The position numbers were made by a program, and so were the translations under genes. From Epiperipatus broadwayi (Eukaryota; Onychophora; Udeonychophora; Euonychophora; Peripatidae): 64,000 nt of DNA. Below, piece after piece: positions 1 to 11,485 of the stretch. The notes beneath the pieces are model-generated. The model was not told the DNA's origin and searched no databases. It saw nothing but the letters and a program-made list of their open reading frames with translations. Positions within the stretch are counted from its first letter, which is position 1. Every line of letters begins with the position of its first letter. The stretch lies in NCBI GenBank assembly GCA_028023455.1, contig JAQFVV010000022.1, positions 10,003,100 to 10,067,099 on the forward strand, in the 5' to 3' direction.

Positions 1-862
1 TAGATGGGGCTACATAATAGATAGAAGCAACAAAGAAAAAACTAATTAATAAAAAATAAAATGTACACATTTCTAATGCTTGAATATAACTTAATTAGAA
101 AAATAAAATACACACCAGTAAGTCTAATAAATAAAACCTGGGAAATAATATATTTAACAACTAAACCAATACAAAATAATATTATAAACCTTGTTTCATA
201 TTTTTCATAATAAATAAATCATTTCATTTTCTGATAAATGTAAATAATTGCAATCAACAATTTTTTATGAATTATTGTCTATTATAATGTTAATTACTGT
301 ATATTTATTTTGCATTAACTTGGTTGCTTATCTTCATGACTTTATGTTTTATACTGTCTGTGGTGAAACACTTTTTTTAGTTTACTAAAATGTATATTTT
401 ATTTTCTCATAAATGAAACATGGTTTTTTTATTATGCAAAATATGAAACAAGATGTATTCTTTTCTCTGCTAAATATATTATTTCCATGTTTTATTTATT
501 ACACCAAGTGTTATGGATTTTATTTCATTCTAAATAATTTTCAACCATTAGAAATGTGAATATTTTATTTATTAGTTTTTATTTTGGTTGTTTATATGTA
601 GTTCCATCTAGTGAGTAGATATCCATCCCAGGAATACTAAAAAATATTTTACAATTTAATGTATTTATTATTTCTGTTTACGCCATTAATATACTGTTTT
701 TCATAAATTAAAGAATAAATAAATATTGAGGATCATATGACATTTTGTCAAACTATTTTGTTTTTCAACAAGTACTTTATAAAATGTAGGTCTTTTTTTT
801 ATTTGTTCTATGAAAGGTAAAAAAACTTTAACTTGAATATGTTTAAAATACATTATTGATTT
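1..862. other. A+T-rich non-coding sequence, nothing recognised
   Basis: This stretch has many poly-T and poly-A runs and stops in every frame. I see no protein similarity, RNA fold or repeat shared with the rest of the window. It is taken to be intron or 5' flank of the robo gene downstream. Confidence 0.6.
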
Positions 863-1275
863 TATATAGGGTTTGAACTCAGACTTTCACCCAACTCTCA
901 ACAATCCATGCTATCTCATACTGCTGATACACTTGATCCCACACATGTTGAAAAGATGAATAATCACCAGCATACGTATTTCATACTAAACCAGCACTCG
1001 TCAGTTGGTCCAAATTATCATCTCCACACATATATACAATCAAAGCTCAGCTTATATTAAGATAGCCAATCTTCATATTTTAATGAACAGGCTTCAAACC
1101 ACTCCACCCCACAACTCTTTGTCCATCCATTTCATTAAAAATATGATGGAATGCTCAAAGCCCACCTTAGTGTCAACCATCTCATCCTATCCATGTTGAC
1201 CACAAGTCATTCTGACTCCTCATGTACAGGACATAATTCATTTACATACATATACGAGGGATGGGCAGACCTTAC
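863..1275. mobile_element. Dispersed repeat Rep-A, full-length copy
   Basis: About 410 bp that recurs at 4270, 25087, 33521 (inverted), 45233 (inverted) and 45911. Landmarks in order are a TATATAGGG start followed by a CAGACTTTCAC block, ATAATCACCA followed by TACGTATTTCAT, CCAGCA..TC..TTGGTCC, and a GAGGGATGGGCAGAC end. It has no coding capacity; the short ORF at 1005-1199 lies inside it and is chance. Read on the opposite strand, the left end resembles a tRNA B box (GTTCAAACCC), so it may be a SINE-like element whose sense strand is the minus strand. No poly-A tail or clear target-site duplication is visible. Confidence 0.8.
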
Positions 1276-1346
1276 AGCACTTTATTTTGAAATATGAATT
1301 TTTTTCCTACAGTACAGGATTTTTCATACCTGCACTTATATATGTA

Positions 1347-1414
1347 ATATATAGGGGGTTTGAACTCAGACTTTGACATGACCCTCAACCATCTATGTTA
1401 TCTCATATCGCTGA
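1347..1414. mobile_element. Fragment of repeat Rep-A (left end only)
   Basis: It repeats only the first ~70 bases of the Rep-A copy about 480 bases upstream (GGGTTTGAACTCAGACTTT, then CTCAACCATC and ATCTCAT). Such end fragments fit an incomplete insertion or a partial local duplication. Confidence 0.65.
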
Positions 1415-2139
1415 TTATTGATTTTAGCTTTTTTTTTTGCTTTTCAAGATTTGTCATTGACTTATTGCATATTCTTCTCTTGCATAATTTGGTATCATGA
1501 TAGAATGACAAATTCTGGAATTCTGGGTCCATAGATTGTAATCCAATTCAGTCATTTCTGATGACTAAACTTCTTGTGAATTTACACGCAATAAACATTT
1601 ATCGTATTCATGTTTTAATAAGCTGATTACTGTATTTTTAAACAAGTTACAATGTAAATCATATTCATTAAATTCAATTTTGTAATAATTACAATATCAA
1701 AAAAGATATTTTGCCAACTAAATTCAAGAAAAGTTTTTTGAGCAAAGGTATGATTTGTATACTGTTTTTATAAATTTGATCAAAACAGTAGTCTTTGTTA
1801 ATTAAAAAGATTTGTGGTAATTTTTGAAAATACCTCTTATACAACTGTTACATGATGAAATATGAGTGGAAATATTATTATTGGTGAGGGAAAAGCAGGC
1901 ATTTGAAATAAAAACTGGTGTTTAACAGATATATTTTGTTTTCTGTTTTATGTTAATCACCTGTGGAAAAGTTTTTAGAAAGTTTCATAAAGCAGGTATT
2001 AAAAGTATGAGATAGGTTTGGTGAAATTTTTAATCCATGTCTTTTAATATATTTTCTGTTTCTATTAAAGAATTATAAAATTTTGCAATCTGAATTTTGA
2101 ATGATTAATTGCTTTTTTTTTTCAATATTTCACAATTTT

Positions 2140-2295
2140 AAAACAAGCAAAACTCTCCATACAGTAGTGCCTCATAGTGCAAGCCAGAGTAATCAATGGA
2201 TGCCAGAAGGCTTGCACTGTGTGGGGCTACTGTATGGAGAGTTTTGCCTGTCTTAATAACAATTGTGAGCAAGCATAAGAAATGATGATCATGTG
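2140..2295. mobile_element. Hairpin repeat Rep-B, copy 1
   Basis: Inverted arms CAAAACTCTCCATACAGTAG and CTACTGTATGGAGAGTTTTG enclose a short centre, itself partly self-complementary, with the family signature TAATCAATGGATGC. An outer arm segment (AGCATAAGAAATGATGATCA) is present only on the right; the left is cut at the AAAACAAG step. A 13-bp direct repeat, ATTTCACAATTTT, lies at 2127-2139 and 2296-2308, exactly at the borders. It was first read as an ordinary inverted-repeat MITE, but long duplications with one-sided truncation are more typical of retroposed elements. Confidence 0.8.
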
Positions 2296-2309
2296 ATTTC
2301 ACAATTTTG

Positions 2310-3305
2310 TTGATGTGTAGAAAGAATTATATATATATAACCTAACTACTAATTTTAAAAAATTAAATTTGGATAGAATATTTTTAATAGAAAACATAAC
2401 CCTTTCATATTTCCACATTTTTTTGCATTACCCCTAGTGGTTCTTTGAGTTATAATTTATTTTATTTTATGTTTTAAAATATTTATTCTATATTCTATGC
2501 TATAAATCAATAAATTGCATTTGATTTACTAGAAATATAAATTTACAAATGAAAAGCATCCTAAAATTCATAATTGAATTTTGAAAATAATAAAAAAAAT
2601 AATAAAGTGAAATATAAAATGAAAAGAATAATGTTTTTCTTACTGGATAATTATCACAACACTGGTAAAAAAAAATGGATTAATTGAACTTCACTTTTAA
2701 AACATGAATGAATTATTGTAAAGTCATCATAAAGGTATGAAATATCTGTTATACAATGTAAAATTGCATTTGTACTACAGTGTTTAACAGAGTGTTATCA
2801 AGCACAGTTTCATTTTTATCATAACCATGAATTTTTTAACTTCTATTTTTAAAAATAAAACATATTCAAATAAAATTTAAGTATCAGCTTAAAAATATTT
2901 CTTTTTTAATAATTATTAAATATTTTATAAAAATAATCATAATTTTAAATAACTACAGAAAATATACATTTTTTTTGTACTTATTGTTAACAACAATAAA
3001 ATAGGAATTTATAAGCGATCTTGCAACAATTCTCAAAGCCAAGATCAAAGAATCTACCAATTGACAACATTTTTTAGCTTGTTTGTAGTACTTTCTATAA
3101 AATACTGATATTTTTATACTTTTTGAACTAATAAGTCAATACTTACTTTAGTTCCAGTTTCTGTCAAATGAATGACTAACTGACTAAGAATCATCACAGA
3201 TAGCTGCAAGAGAGTGAAACGACCAAAAATAATAGCAGTGCTACAAAATATTTCATAATATGTTGAAGCTGAGAATTTCTTAGTTAATATTAAAAGAACA
3301 TATAC
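2310..3305. other. A+T-rich non-coding sequence
   Basis: Nothing is recognised on either strand: long T and A runs, no open frame, and no match to other repeats in this window. Confidence 0.5.
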
Positions 3306-3309
3306 CTAT

Positions 3310-3660
3310 GTGTTTAATAAGGAAGATTTTTAATAGATGTGTTTTACCAGTTTGTATTTATGGATCTGAGACTTGATAATACAAAGACTTAAGCCTACCC
3401 AATGAAATGTAGAAAGAAGGAAAGAGAAATACTTAAGTGGAAAACCAAGAAAGTATCAGTGAGATCACTGAAAAAATTAAAAGCTGGATTGCTAAGAATG
3501 ATCATAGTAAATGGACAGTTGAACTCAATCTAAGAGATTGTAAAAGTCTTAGAAAGATACCACTTGGAATTGATGGATTAAATATGGTAATTTGTTGGCA
3601 ATGTGGAGAAGAGAGGATATGGATCATACAAACTGGATTAAACTTGGAAAATAATGTTTA
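3310..3660 (+). pseudogene. Decayed RTE-type non-LTR reverse transcriptase, 3' end
   Basis: The text corresponds to the C-terminal part of the element better preserved at 59565-60057. It holds remnants of YGSET (now YGSET followed by a stop), then SEITEKIKSWIAKNDHSKWTVE matching the EKIKRLKW..HIARRDDNRWTIE segment, then RDCKSLRK and a WRRED-like stretch. Frameshifts and stops interrupt it and no catalytic RT core remains. The 74-residue ORF at 3437-3661 is the surviving piece. It is more diverged than the 59.6 kb copy, so it is an older insertion. Confidence 0.8.
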
Positions 3661-3664
3661 AAAT

Positions 3665-4265
3665 GAGAATTATAATGACGGGTAAAATAAAATAAAAAGA
3701 GTTAGAATTTGTTTCTAAAATTTTTTAAATATAGACTGTTGAATTTGCCCCTCATATTTATACCATTAGTTTATCCCTCCAAGAAAATTTTAATTGTTAG
3801 AATTTTTTTGTTGAGATTATCTAAAATAAATTCTTAAAAAGCTTATCCAGTAGTTGTTTTTCTTTTTTTGATGTGATAAGACAAAATAGAATATGACTGT
3901 TATTAACTTAATATAATTTTTATCTGGTATTTTGTCTAAAATAATAAAATATTTGGCATTTTTGATCATTTAAAAAATATTTTAGTTAATAAAATCAAAA
4001 AATAATGAAATTATCTTATTTTTAATTTGGTTTTCCAAATAATGAAATATATTTTTAGAAATGAAACTTTGAACATGATTGGATGAAATTTTTAAAATTT
4101 TTCATTGATTTTTTTAAAAACTCACTTTACCGTTGTTGTAAATAAATTTTTGAAGAGATGTCATCTCCAATTTTTGTGTAATATCCAGGAATAACTTCCT
4201 TCTTCAACTGCCTTTGATTATTACCAATAATCCATACAAATGTAATAGCTACTTGCTTTATATTA
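3665..4265. other. A+T-rich non-coding sequence
   Basis: No coding or repeat signal is recognised between the RTE remnant and the next Rep-A copy. Confidence 0.5.
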
Positions 4266-4269
4266 ATAT

Positions 4270-4735
4270 TTAGGGTATATGAGCACAGACTTTCACACTA
4301 CTACCACTCTACACTGATACACTTAAACACATATATGTTGAAAAGATAAATAATCACCAATATACACTTAAACACATATATGTTGAAAAGATAAATAATC
4401 ACCAATATACGTATTTCATGCTAAACCAGCAATCATCAATTGGTCCAGACTATCATCTCTACACATATATACTACAAGTGCTCAGATATATATTAAGATA
4501 GACAATCTTCATACTTTAATGGACAGGCTTCAATCTACTCCACACTCCAACTCTTCAACCGTCCATCCAATTGAAAATCTGATGATGAAATGCTCAAAGG
4601 CCACCCTGAGGCTGAGATTCTTGTCACACCCATGTTGACCTAAGGTCAATCTGAACCCCACATGTACAGGACATAATCCATTTTAATACATATGCAAGGA
4701 TGGGCAGACATCTCTGTAATGTAATAACTGATTTG
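4270..4735. mobile_element. Repeat Rep-A with internal 45-bp tandem duplication
   Basis: A full-length Rep-A copy in the same orientation as the first. Positions 4321-4365 and 4366-4410 are two identical 45-bp units (starting ACTTAAACACATATATGTTG), which makes this copy longer than its relatives. The right end reads through GGATGGGCAGACATCTCT to GTAATAACTG, as in the 45.9 kb copy, so the true element end is probably a little beyond the GGGCAGAC landmark. Confidence 0.8.
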
Positions 4736-6785
4736 ATATCAAAGTGCATATATTTAGTATTTTGATTTCTTACTATACATTAGTAAATTTCAATACAGCT
4801 ATATATTAATTAATGTAGAATCAGATATTCATTTTATTGAAAATCTTAAAATAAGAAATCCAATATTAAAATATATATTCAAAAAGTAATTGTTCCTTAA
4901 ATTAGATGTTGAAATGGGCTAATTTATAGTAAGTGACCATAATTCTAAATATTTATATTTTGTTATCTGGTCTGTATCCATTACTTTATTAACATAAGTT
5001 AGGTATTTGTTGTTATTATATGGATTATTGGGACTACTCTAAGGAAATTGATGAAGGGATTTATTCCTGAAATGCGTATATATTGCAAAACAATTTGTAC
5101 TTTTTTAATAGAGAATGGCGGCCATAGTAAAAACGTTTTACACATGATGATTGGAATTGATATTTCTTCAAAAAATTATTTACATCAAATTCAAGATACA
5201 TTAACCTATTTATTATTGTTGTTGTGTAACTTTCTTAGTATTCTATAAAATATTGTATTTTGTCTTGCATAGTGGCAATATTTTTTCTAGTCTTGTACAA
5301 ACATACAATTGTTATTATTGGACATTAGGTCTGATATGTTTTTAATAAATTAATCAAAATTAGCACTACATTTGTTACGTAATTCAGATTTTACATGATT
5401 ACTTGCACGTGCATTGAAATTTGTTAATGCTTTACAATTTGCCATGTTCAAACAGAATACTGAAATTAGAAATATATTTATAATTATTAGTATGTTTTCA
5501 TATTTGATAACTAGAATATTTGACGATTTAGTTTCTTTATTGTTAATATTTTAGAAGTCATATCTGGAACTTTTAATAAGAAGTAATGTTGATAAATATT
5601 ATGAGGTTCTGCTTTTTTGATAGAGTTGTAATAAGAATGACAATGTCTTCTAATAATATTTTCTTCCTTTTCAGAAGATAAACTTATTTGGCAACATAGT
5701 CAACGTTCTCCAATCTCTTCTTTTTTTAAAAAAAAAATTATTCAATAAACTGAATAATAAGTATTAATATAAACAAACTACAGTAACATATTCTTCTATT
5801 CACTTTACACAATGAAATATACTATTTTATTATTCCAAACTTTCAAAAATATCTGCAGTTTCAACTATCCAACAGTCTTCTTCAGAATATATATATATCA
5901 TAAAAAATTAGAACATATAAAACATAATTTTTAAGATCTAAGATATTAGTTATGGCTAAATACTCGATCTCATCCCCTACCCTTGTTTTTCTCTGAACAA
6001 CTTTTTTTGTTTTATATACTTGATAGTTTTTTTTAATATGTATAAAAAATTTTTTTTTAATAAATATAAAATGTATAAATATCAAAATTAGGCTTAGAAA
6101 AATGACCCCCCCCCCCCATATTATATTATTTACTACTTTTAAAGCTTGGCTTTAAGTCTCACACATAAACACAACTATAATGACCTATCTCCTTTTTCAT
6201 AATGTTTATTTAATAAATTATAAAATCAACAAACAAGCATTTTTGATGTCTGGAGTGTAACAAGTTGGAATGGTTTGCAAGCATTTGAAGCTATAATAAT
6301 AATAAACAAACATACAATTAGAGAATAATTTTGCTAGTTTGTGCACTTCAGTATTTGTTATTTTAAATAAATATCTTCCATAACTTTTATATGAGTTTTA
6401 TATTTTCAATGGATGCTTGTTTTTATATTTTGTTTTTAAATCTTAATTTTCTACTTCTTGTTATGATGCTTACATGTAGTACGTAATTTGCTTATAATAA
6501 TTTTAGTTTGATTTTTTTTTTTTGTTTCTAATATCTTATCTGTTTGCTTTATGTATTGCAATAGCTTTTGCATTATGCTCACTGTCTTAATACCAACCAA
6601 GATGTATTAATGCCAATTTATGACATATTTATGTCATTAATAATGTATCTGCCTACTGTTTCAAAAACCGCTTTCTTTTAGATCCTAATTATTGTTATGA
6701 GATCTATCCTGAATGCACTTTGTAAGCTTTTGCTAAATTCTTATAATTATTGCAGTAAAATAATTCCTTTCATATGTCAAATAAA
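4736..6785. other. Non-coding sequence with simple runs
   Basis: About 2 kb without a recognised gene. It contains a (AT)n run near 5889, a C12 tract at 6106-6117, and several poly-T runs. The short ORFs here (e.g. 5048-5248) show no domain features. It is probably intron or flank. Confidence 0.5.
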
Positions 6786-6960
6786 AAATTAAATGGTTAA
6801 TTGCTCAAGTGGTCACGTGACATTCAAGCAAACGAAATGACAGGTTGAGCTTGTGAGATCGAAATCTTTAATTCTTGAAATCATTACAACTATGCTAACC
6901 TGCTCAGGACAGAGTAACCATATGGTCTATTGAATTTCATTCTACCAATGGCTTCTGCGG
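6786..6960 (-). mobile_element. tRNA-derived SINE (family C), minus strand
   Basis: On the minus strand a tRNA-like promoter is legible: A-box-like GGTTAGCATAGTTGTA followed about 30 bases later by B-box-like GATTTCGATCTC. The + strand shows the family's tail block AAATGGTTAATTGCTCAAG then GGTCACGTGACAT. Related copies, all in the same orientation, are at about 15.2, 22.6, 22.7, 23.2, 44.5, 44.8 and 49.0 kb with strong divergence, so this is an old family. The A/B boxes are by eye only. Confidence 0.65.
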
Positions 6961-7084
6961 ATAAAAACTGAACTTAAAACTATTGTTTTTTTTCCATTCC
7001 ATTTCTTAAAATCTTTCAATGTTTTAAGCTAAACTGAATTTGGGAACTTTTTTTAAAGAGATAATAAATATTGTACATGCTGGC

Positions 7085-7270
7085 TGATTATATGCTTTAA
7101 ATACATTTTTAAAGCTTGTTTCGTTAATGAATTATAGATTTATTTGACTAAAGGAAAATTGTAAAGACAGGATTCGATAATTGTATATGTTTATTGCAAG
7201 GAAAAATAAATCGTTTAGCATATTTATTTTTTTATTGATTATTGCGAATTAATACAATAAACTGTAATTT
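7085..7270. repeat. First copy of a diverged ~180-bp duplication
   Basis: It shares an ordered series of blocks with 8783-8955: TTTAAGCTT, GGAAAATTGTAAA.ACAGG, TAATTGTAT, AAAATA.AT.GTT.AGC.TATTTATTTTTTTA and a trailing AATTAATA. Many substitutions separate the two. It is either an old local duplication or two copies of an unlisted dispersed repeat. Confidence 0.6.
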
Positions 7271-8782
7271 AAATTTTAAGGAAAATTATTGATGATTGAC
7301 TATTTGTTTATATATAGATAACTGAAATTGCAGTTACTTCCGTTCATTTTATGTATAAATATCCTAGATATCAAAGATATGCGAATTTTAAGAGCTCAGA
7401 TCGTTTCTATCAACTATTAATTCTTATATATTGTCTGATAATTTTACTTTTCAAAGGCCTATTGTGCTGCTTGTCATCCTTAATCAAATTTATGTACGTT
7501 TGATGAATATACGTGTAATAGTGTTTGAAAATATACTCATCTTAAATTTAATAAATTATTGATAATTGACATTTATTTTTTAGTTTTCTCTCAAGTCCAA
7601 TTCATTTTCTCTTATTCTTGTTCTTTTGTTTCTTTCGCACCATTCTCCAGCATTTTTTTTTTAGTTGATTATTGTCGATCGTTTCCATACGGCCACTGAG
7701 CTATGTCAGGTCACTGCATACATCCTATTTTATCGTAAATTTAATGCATATTTTCCTCTTCGCTGTAAACCTTTTGAACAATATTAAGATAATGATGCTC
7801 TACATTGCATTTTCATTAACAAAAATAATACTTGATTTAAAGAGAATTACGAGTAACGTATATTTAAAAAAATCACCTGTTATCTAAGACAAAGCAAGTC
7901 TGTTTTGTAAATACAATCTCTCGCTTCTTTTACTGCTTCGCAGCTGCTCTGCTTTGTCCCTAGGGGTCTCTGTATCAGACGCTAGTGACAAAATCTTGCT
8001 CGTTGTATTTGGAGATCTAGAATTTTAAAATACACTAACATATATACAGACGGTATTTATGAATTAACTTTAGTTGACAGTAGAATTAAAATACATTTCT
8101 TCAATCTTAGAAAGATGTTATCGGTTTATTAAAATAAAAGTAATGACTTCCATGAATTTTTATTAGAAAGATTTATTTTTTCATCCCTCCCTTCCCTCCC
8201 CATGTCGAAACCTTTCACCCCCTCAATTTTATAATCCAAGTGTCCACGCGCGAGGGAATGAATGACCGGGAACAAATGGTTTGTGCTTTAAGTGTACTAT
8301 TTCAAACAACGAGGAAAAAGCCATTCACCAAAGGAGAAATATTACATATTGCTATAGTAAAAATTTCTCTTCAAACAAATGTCTAAATTCAGGCAGAATT
8401 TATGGATGTTATAGTCATTGTTTTGGATATTACTGTGCTATGTGCAGCATACGTTTGGGGGAAAATAAGCCTTCCGAATAGGGCACGATGCACTCGCCGA
8501 TTGGTACACTCTCCATGTGTTGGGTTTTTTTTCTGTCATGTTTTGCATGTAAGTTAATTTTTACTTATTTGACATGTGTTCACCAGTTACGTTTTTTACA
8601 TCCAAACGGAAGTCAAAAATACTTATTTTCAAAAACTTAATTTTTGTTCATGTAAGATTAAAAAAAGAAATTGTTTTTATTCCTATAAGGTAAAAAGATA
8701 CACATTTTAATTAAATATATATATTTTTTAAATATTTAAAAATAAATATTATTCATGCTTGTTAGCGAAAGTGTGCATGTGT
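7271..8782. other. Less A+T-rich, CpG-containing stretch without a defensible gene
   Basis: About 7600-8560 has clearly more G+C and CpG (e.g. GTCCACGCGCGAGG near 8240, GCACGATGCACTCGCCGATT near 8485) than most of the window. That could mark an unannotated first exon or promoter-proximal region of robo, or simply unique sequence. Open frames here are short and mutually inconsistent. No TATA or initiator assignment is possible from the bare sequence. Confidence 0.35.
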
Positions 8783-8955
8783 GTATTCTATAAACGGACG
8801 TTTTAAGCTTATTTTATCTAGAAACAGTGGATTTGTTTGACATGAGGGGAATTGTAAACACAGGGCTCGCTAATTGTATGGGCTTATTACAAAGAAAAAT
8901 AGATTGTTAAGCGTATTTATTTTTTTAATTTTACGAAATAACACAAATTAATAAT
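8783..8955. repeat. Second copy of the diverged ~180-bp duplication
   Basis: It aligns block by block with 7085-7270 in the same orientation (for example GGGAATTGTAAACACAGGG against GGAAAATTGTAAAGACAGG). The copies are about 1.7 kb apart. Confidence 0.6.
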
Positions 8956-11391
8956 ACTTTTATTATTATTTAATTTGTTTGGATTGATTTAAATACACTG
9001 CATATAAACTATTAGGATAACAATCTTATAGATTAAAGATTTCGGTGATGTTATACTTTTAGAAGCTGTTGATATCTATCTATCTAGTTTGATTTCTTCT
9101 ATCTAGTGTGCAACAATAATTAAACTATATAATACATAGATTGTGTTTACCATACCATTAAAAAGTATGGTGCTTTTGCCTTATTAGTGAATTCTTTGAA
9201 ATTAGGTCTCCAAGATACGTAATCCCTTGCCAATGGAACCGTTTGGCACTTCTGTTCATAAAACCACAAGGCTAAATAGGCGGAGGATAAAGGAGGGAGG
9301 GGGAGAATTGAAACAAAGGTTTTTTTTTCTATTCGTTGTTGATATGTTGTCTGAAAAGCTATGACTTAATGCTCGTTGTCTGAACCAATTAGTACATTTT
9401 TAAATGCTACGATTTTAAAAGTTACTATACAGTAGTTTGTTTATATTAAAGTTTTGTATTGTTCTAATGTCTATCTTTTGCTCTTCTCATATATCGTAGT
9501 CCGGAAGTACAGAAGTAAAAAAACTAAAAATATTTTAGGCGATGAATATTTAAAGAATGATGTTTTTAAACGCATGGACCGCACACGTTTCTGCCGCTTC
9601 GAATCTGGTTTTTTTTTTTTTGTCTTTTGATCATGTGGTCTTCATAAAGTCATGTGACTAAGTCTAGCTTGTCACCTCCTTCCGCGTACTCCTGGGGTAA
9701 CTAATGCAAAATAGTAAAATGTCACTATATTAGTCATAGTGAGTATCAGAGTATGCTTGAATGGATAAAATGGAATTGGAATGATAAATTTTATTCCGAC
9801 ACAATGGAGATGGGGAAAAAAAATGTGATCTGAAAATCAAATAAATAAATAACGCTATGGAAAAACTTAACCGATGTGTGTCTAATTTGTCGTCAACTGT
9901 AAATGTTTGTTCTGTAGAAAAGATTGAAGCAAAAGCCTTTTTGTTTTTGACTTTTCAATCGTAAATTTCAATGCTTGCAAAAATCTTAATTTAAACCGTA
10001 TAATTTTATTTTAATAAATATAGTAATTAAAACATCTTTTCTCCCCTCTTCCCTTTCTTTTTTTGAAATCGTTTAGCTAACTAGTAATTAAAAACGTATT
10101 TTATTGAGAACTTATGCAATTAGAAGTCAAACGTTGCTTTGTTTTGAAAAATTCCGTTTGTTTTGTTATGCTCGTTAATGTTTGCTTAATTTTTTAATCA
10201 CTATGTTTATTTTTTGAAAAATGCTTAATTTCAGTTTAAATAATAATGGATAGGCATAATTATTTGAACGACTAATTTTTAATAATATATATAGTTTAAA
10301 GTTTTGTCTGCTCACCAGCCTAATTAGTTGGATAAAACTATATTTTTCGTGTCTTAAAAATAAGCACATAGGGATATGATTGAATATTTTGGGATATAAA
10401 AACTTTTTTATTTTTAAAATAATACACTTTACTATTATACTATGTGAATAAAAGTTATAAATATTTCTATTCATTCCACTGCAAAATAAAATTTCCCTAA
10501 GTTAATAGATTCACGCTTATCTAATGAAAATCGTTTTACTAAATAGCATATTATCAGATAGCATATTACTTTTGGTTTGGTGGAAGAACAACAATTTGTT
10601 GAACCACGCCATTTGCTTAATTATGGATGCATACTTTTGATTATTTTGGCAATAAAGATGAGTATCTATCTACCTATCTATCTGTCTTATTTTAAAAAAG
10701 AAAAACAAAATATTAGATAACAATCTTAAAAATTCTTTACCTTTTTAAAAGAAGGATCATGAATAAGTATCATTTTCTATCATAACACCATAAGCTGAAA
10801 CATAAACATGCTGAAGATTAACTGTTGAATTAAAATTTATAGAGAATGAACAAATTATTAGAAAGATCTACTATTATATTGATGCTACACCTGTTTGAGT
10901 TAAAAGAAGGTCAAAGTGTTCTTTGTTATCCAGTCATCAATATCATATCCTTATGAATTATTAATAAGATCATTAGTCACAAGAATGATTACAGTGTTCA
11001 TTAAATTTGGGAGAGCCAACTATAATTGGAAATCAATGCTTTCTAAGTTGTTCTAACAGGTATTATAGATTATAATGGAACAATCCATTTTCAGAAATAA
11101 TCACACCTCTAATCATTCCAATATTTATCTTAAGAATCTGTAATAAGCTTCAGAAACAGAAAATGTATGGGTAAGCAGGTGTTTCAAGCCATTGTTTTCT
11201 GATATAAATTATAAAACAGCATAAGAGATCACGTCAGAAGTAACTGGAAATAGTATATATAGTTGGACAGATCATTATGCACACTTTCCCCATCCATTAG
11301 GAGGGTTTATGTATGGCATTCACCAAAAGAAATTTATCAACCTGTACATATTTAGAAACCAAATAAAGAGTGAACACTTCATTAAGTTAAA
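8956..11391. other. Non-coding sequence
   Basis: No gene is recognised. A modestly CpG-richer patch lies at 9220-9700 (GCATGGACCGCACACG, CCTTCCGCGTACTCCTGGGG). Otherwise it is A+T-rich with (TATC)-like runs near 10660-10685. Confidence 0.45.
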
Positions 11392-11485
11392 TATACTAAT
11401 TCATAAATTTCTCGCAGTAAATGGGAATATACAGCCAGTATACTAATTCAGAAGTTTGTTACAATAAATGGGAATATACAGTAAG
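11392..11485. repeat. Two tandem copies of a 47-bp unit
   Basis: Units 11392-11438 and 11439-11485 both run from TATACTAATTCA to AATGGGAATATACAG with several differences in the middle. It is an old tandem duplication with no coding role seen. Confidence 0.8.

Noticed and set aside
4321-4410. Repeat spacing suggestive of a CRISPR array
   Set aside because: Two directly adjoining copies without spacers, inside a dispersed repeat, in animal DNA.
8281-8481. 66-residue Cys-rich ORF
   Set aside because: Cysteines are irregularly spaced, no signal peptide, frame ends without splice context; competing frames overlap it.
8403-8548. Possible signal-peptide exon starting MDVIVIVLDITVLCAAYV and ending at a GTAAGT donor
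   Set aside because: 146 coding bases leave two in the last codon, whereas the Robo Ig1 exon needs one base from upstream, so direct splicing would break the frame. No other support.
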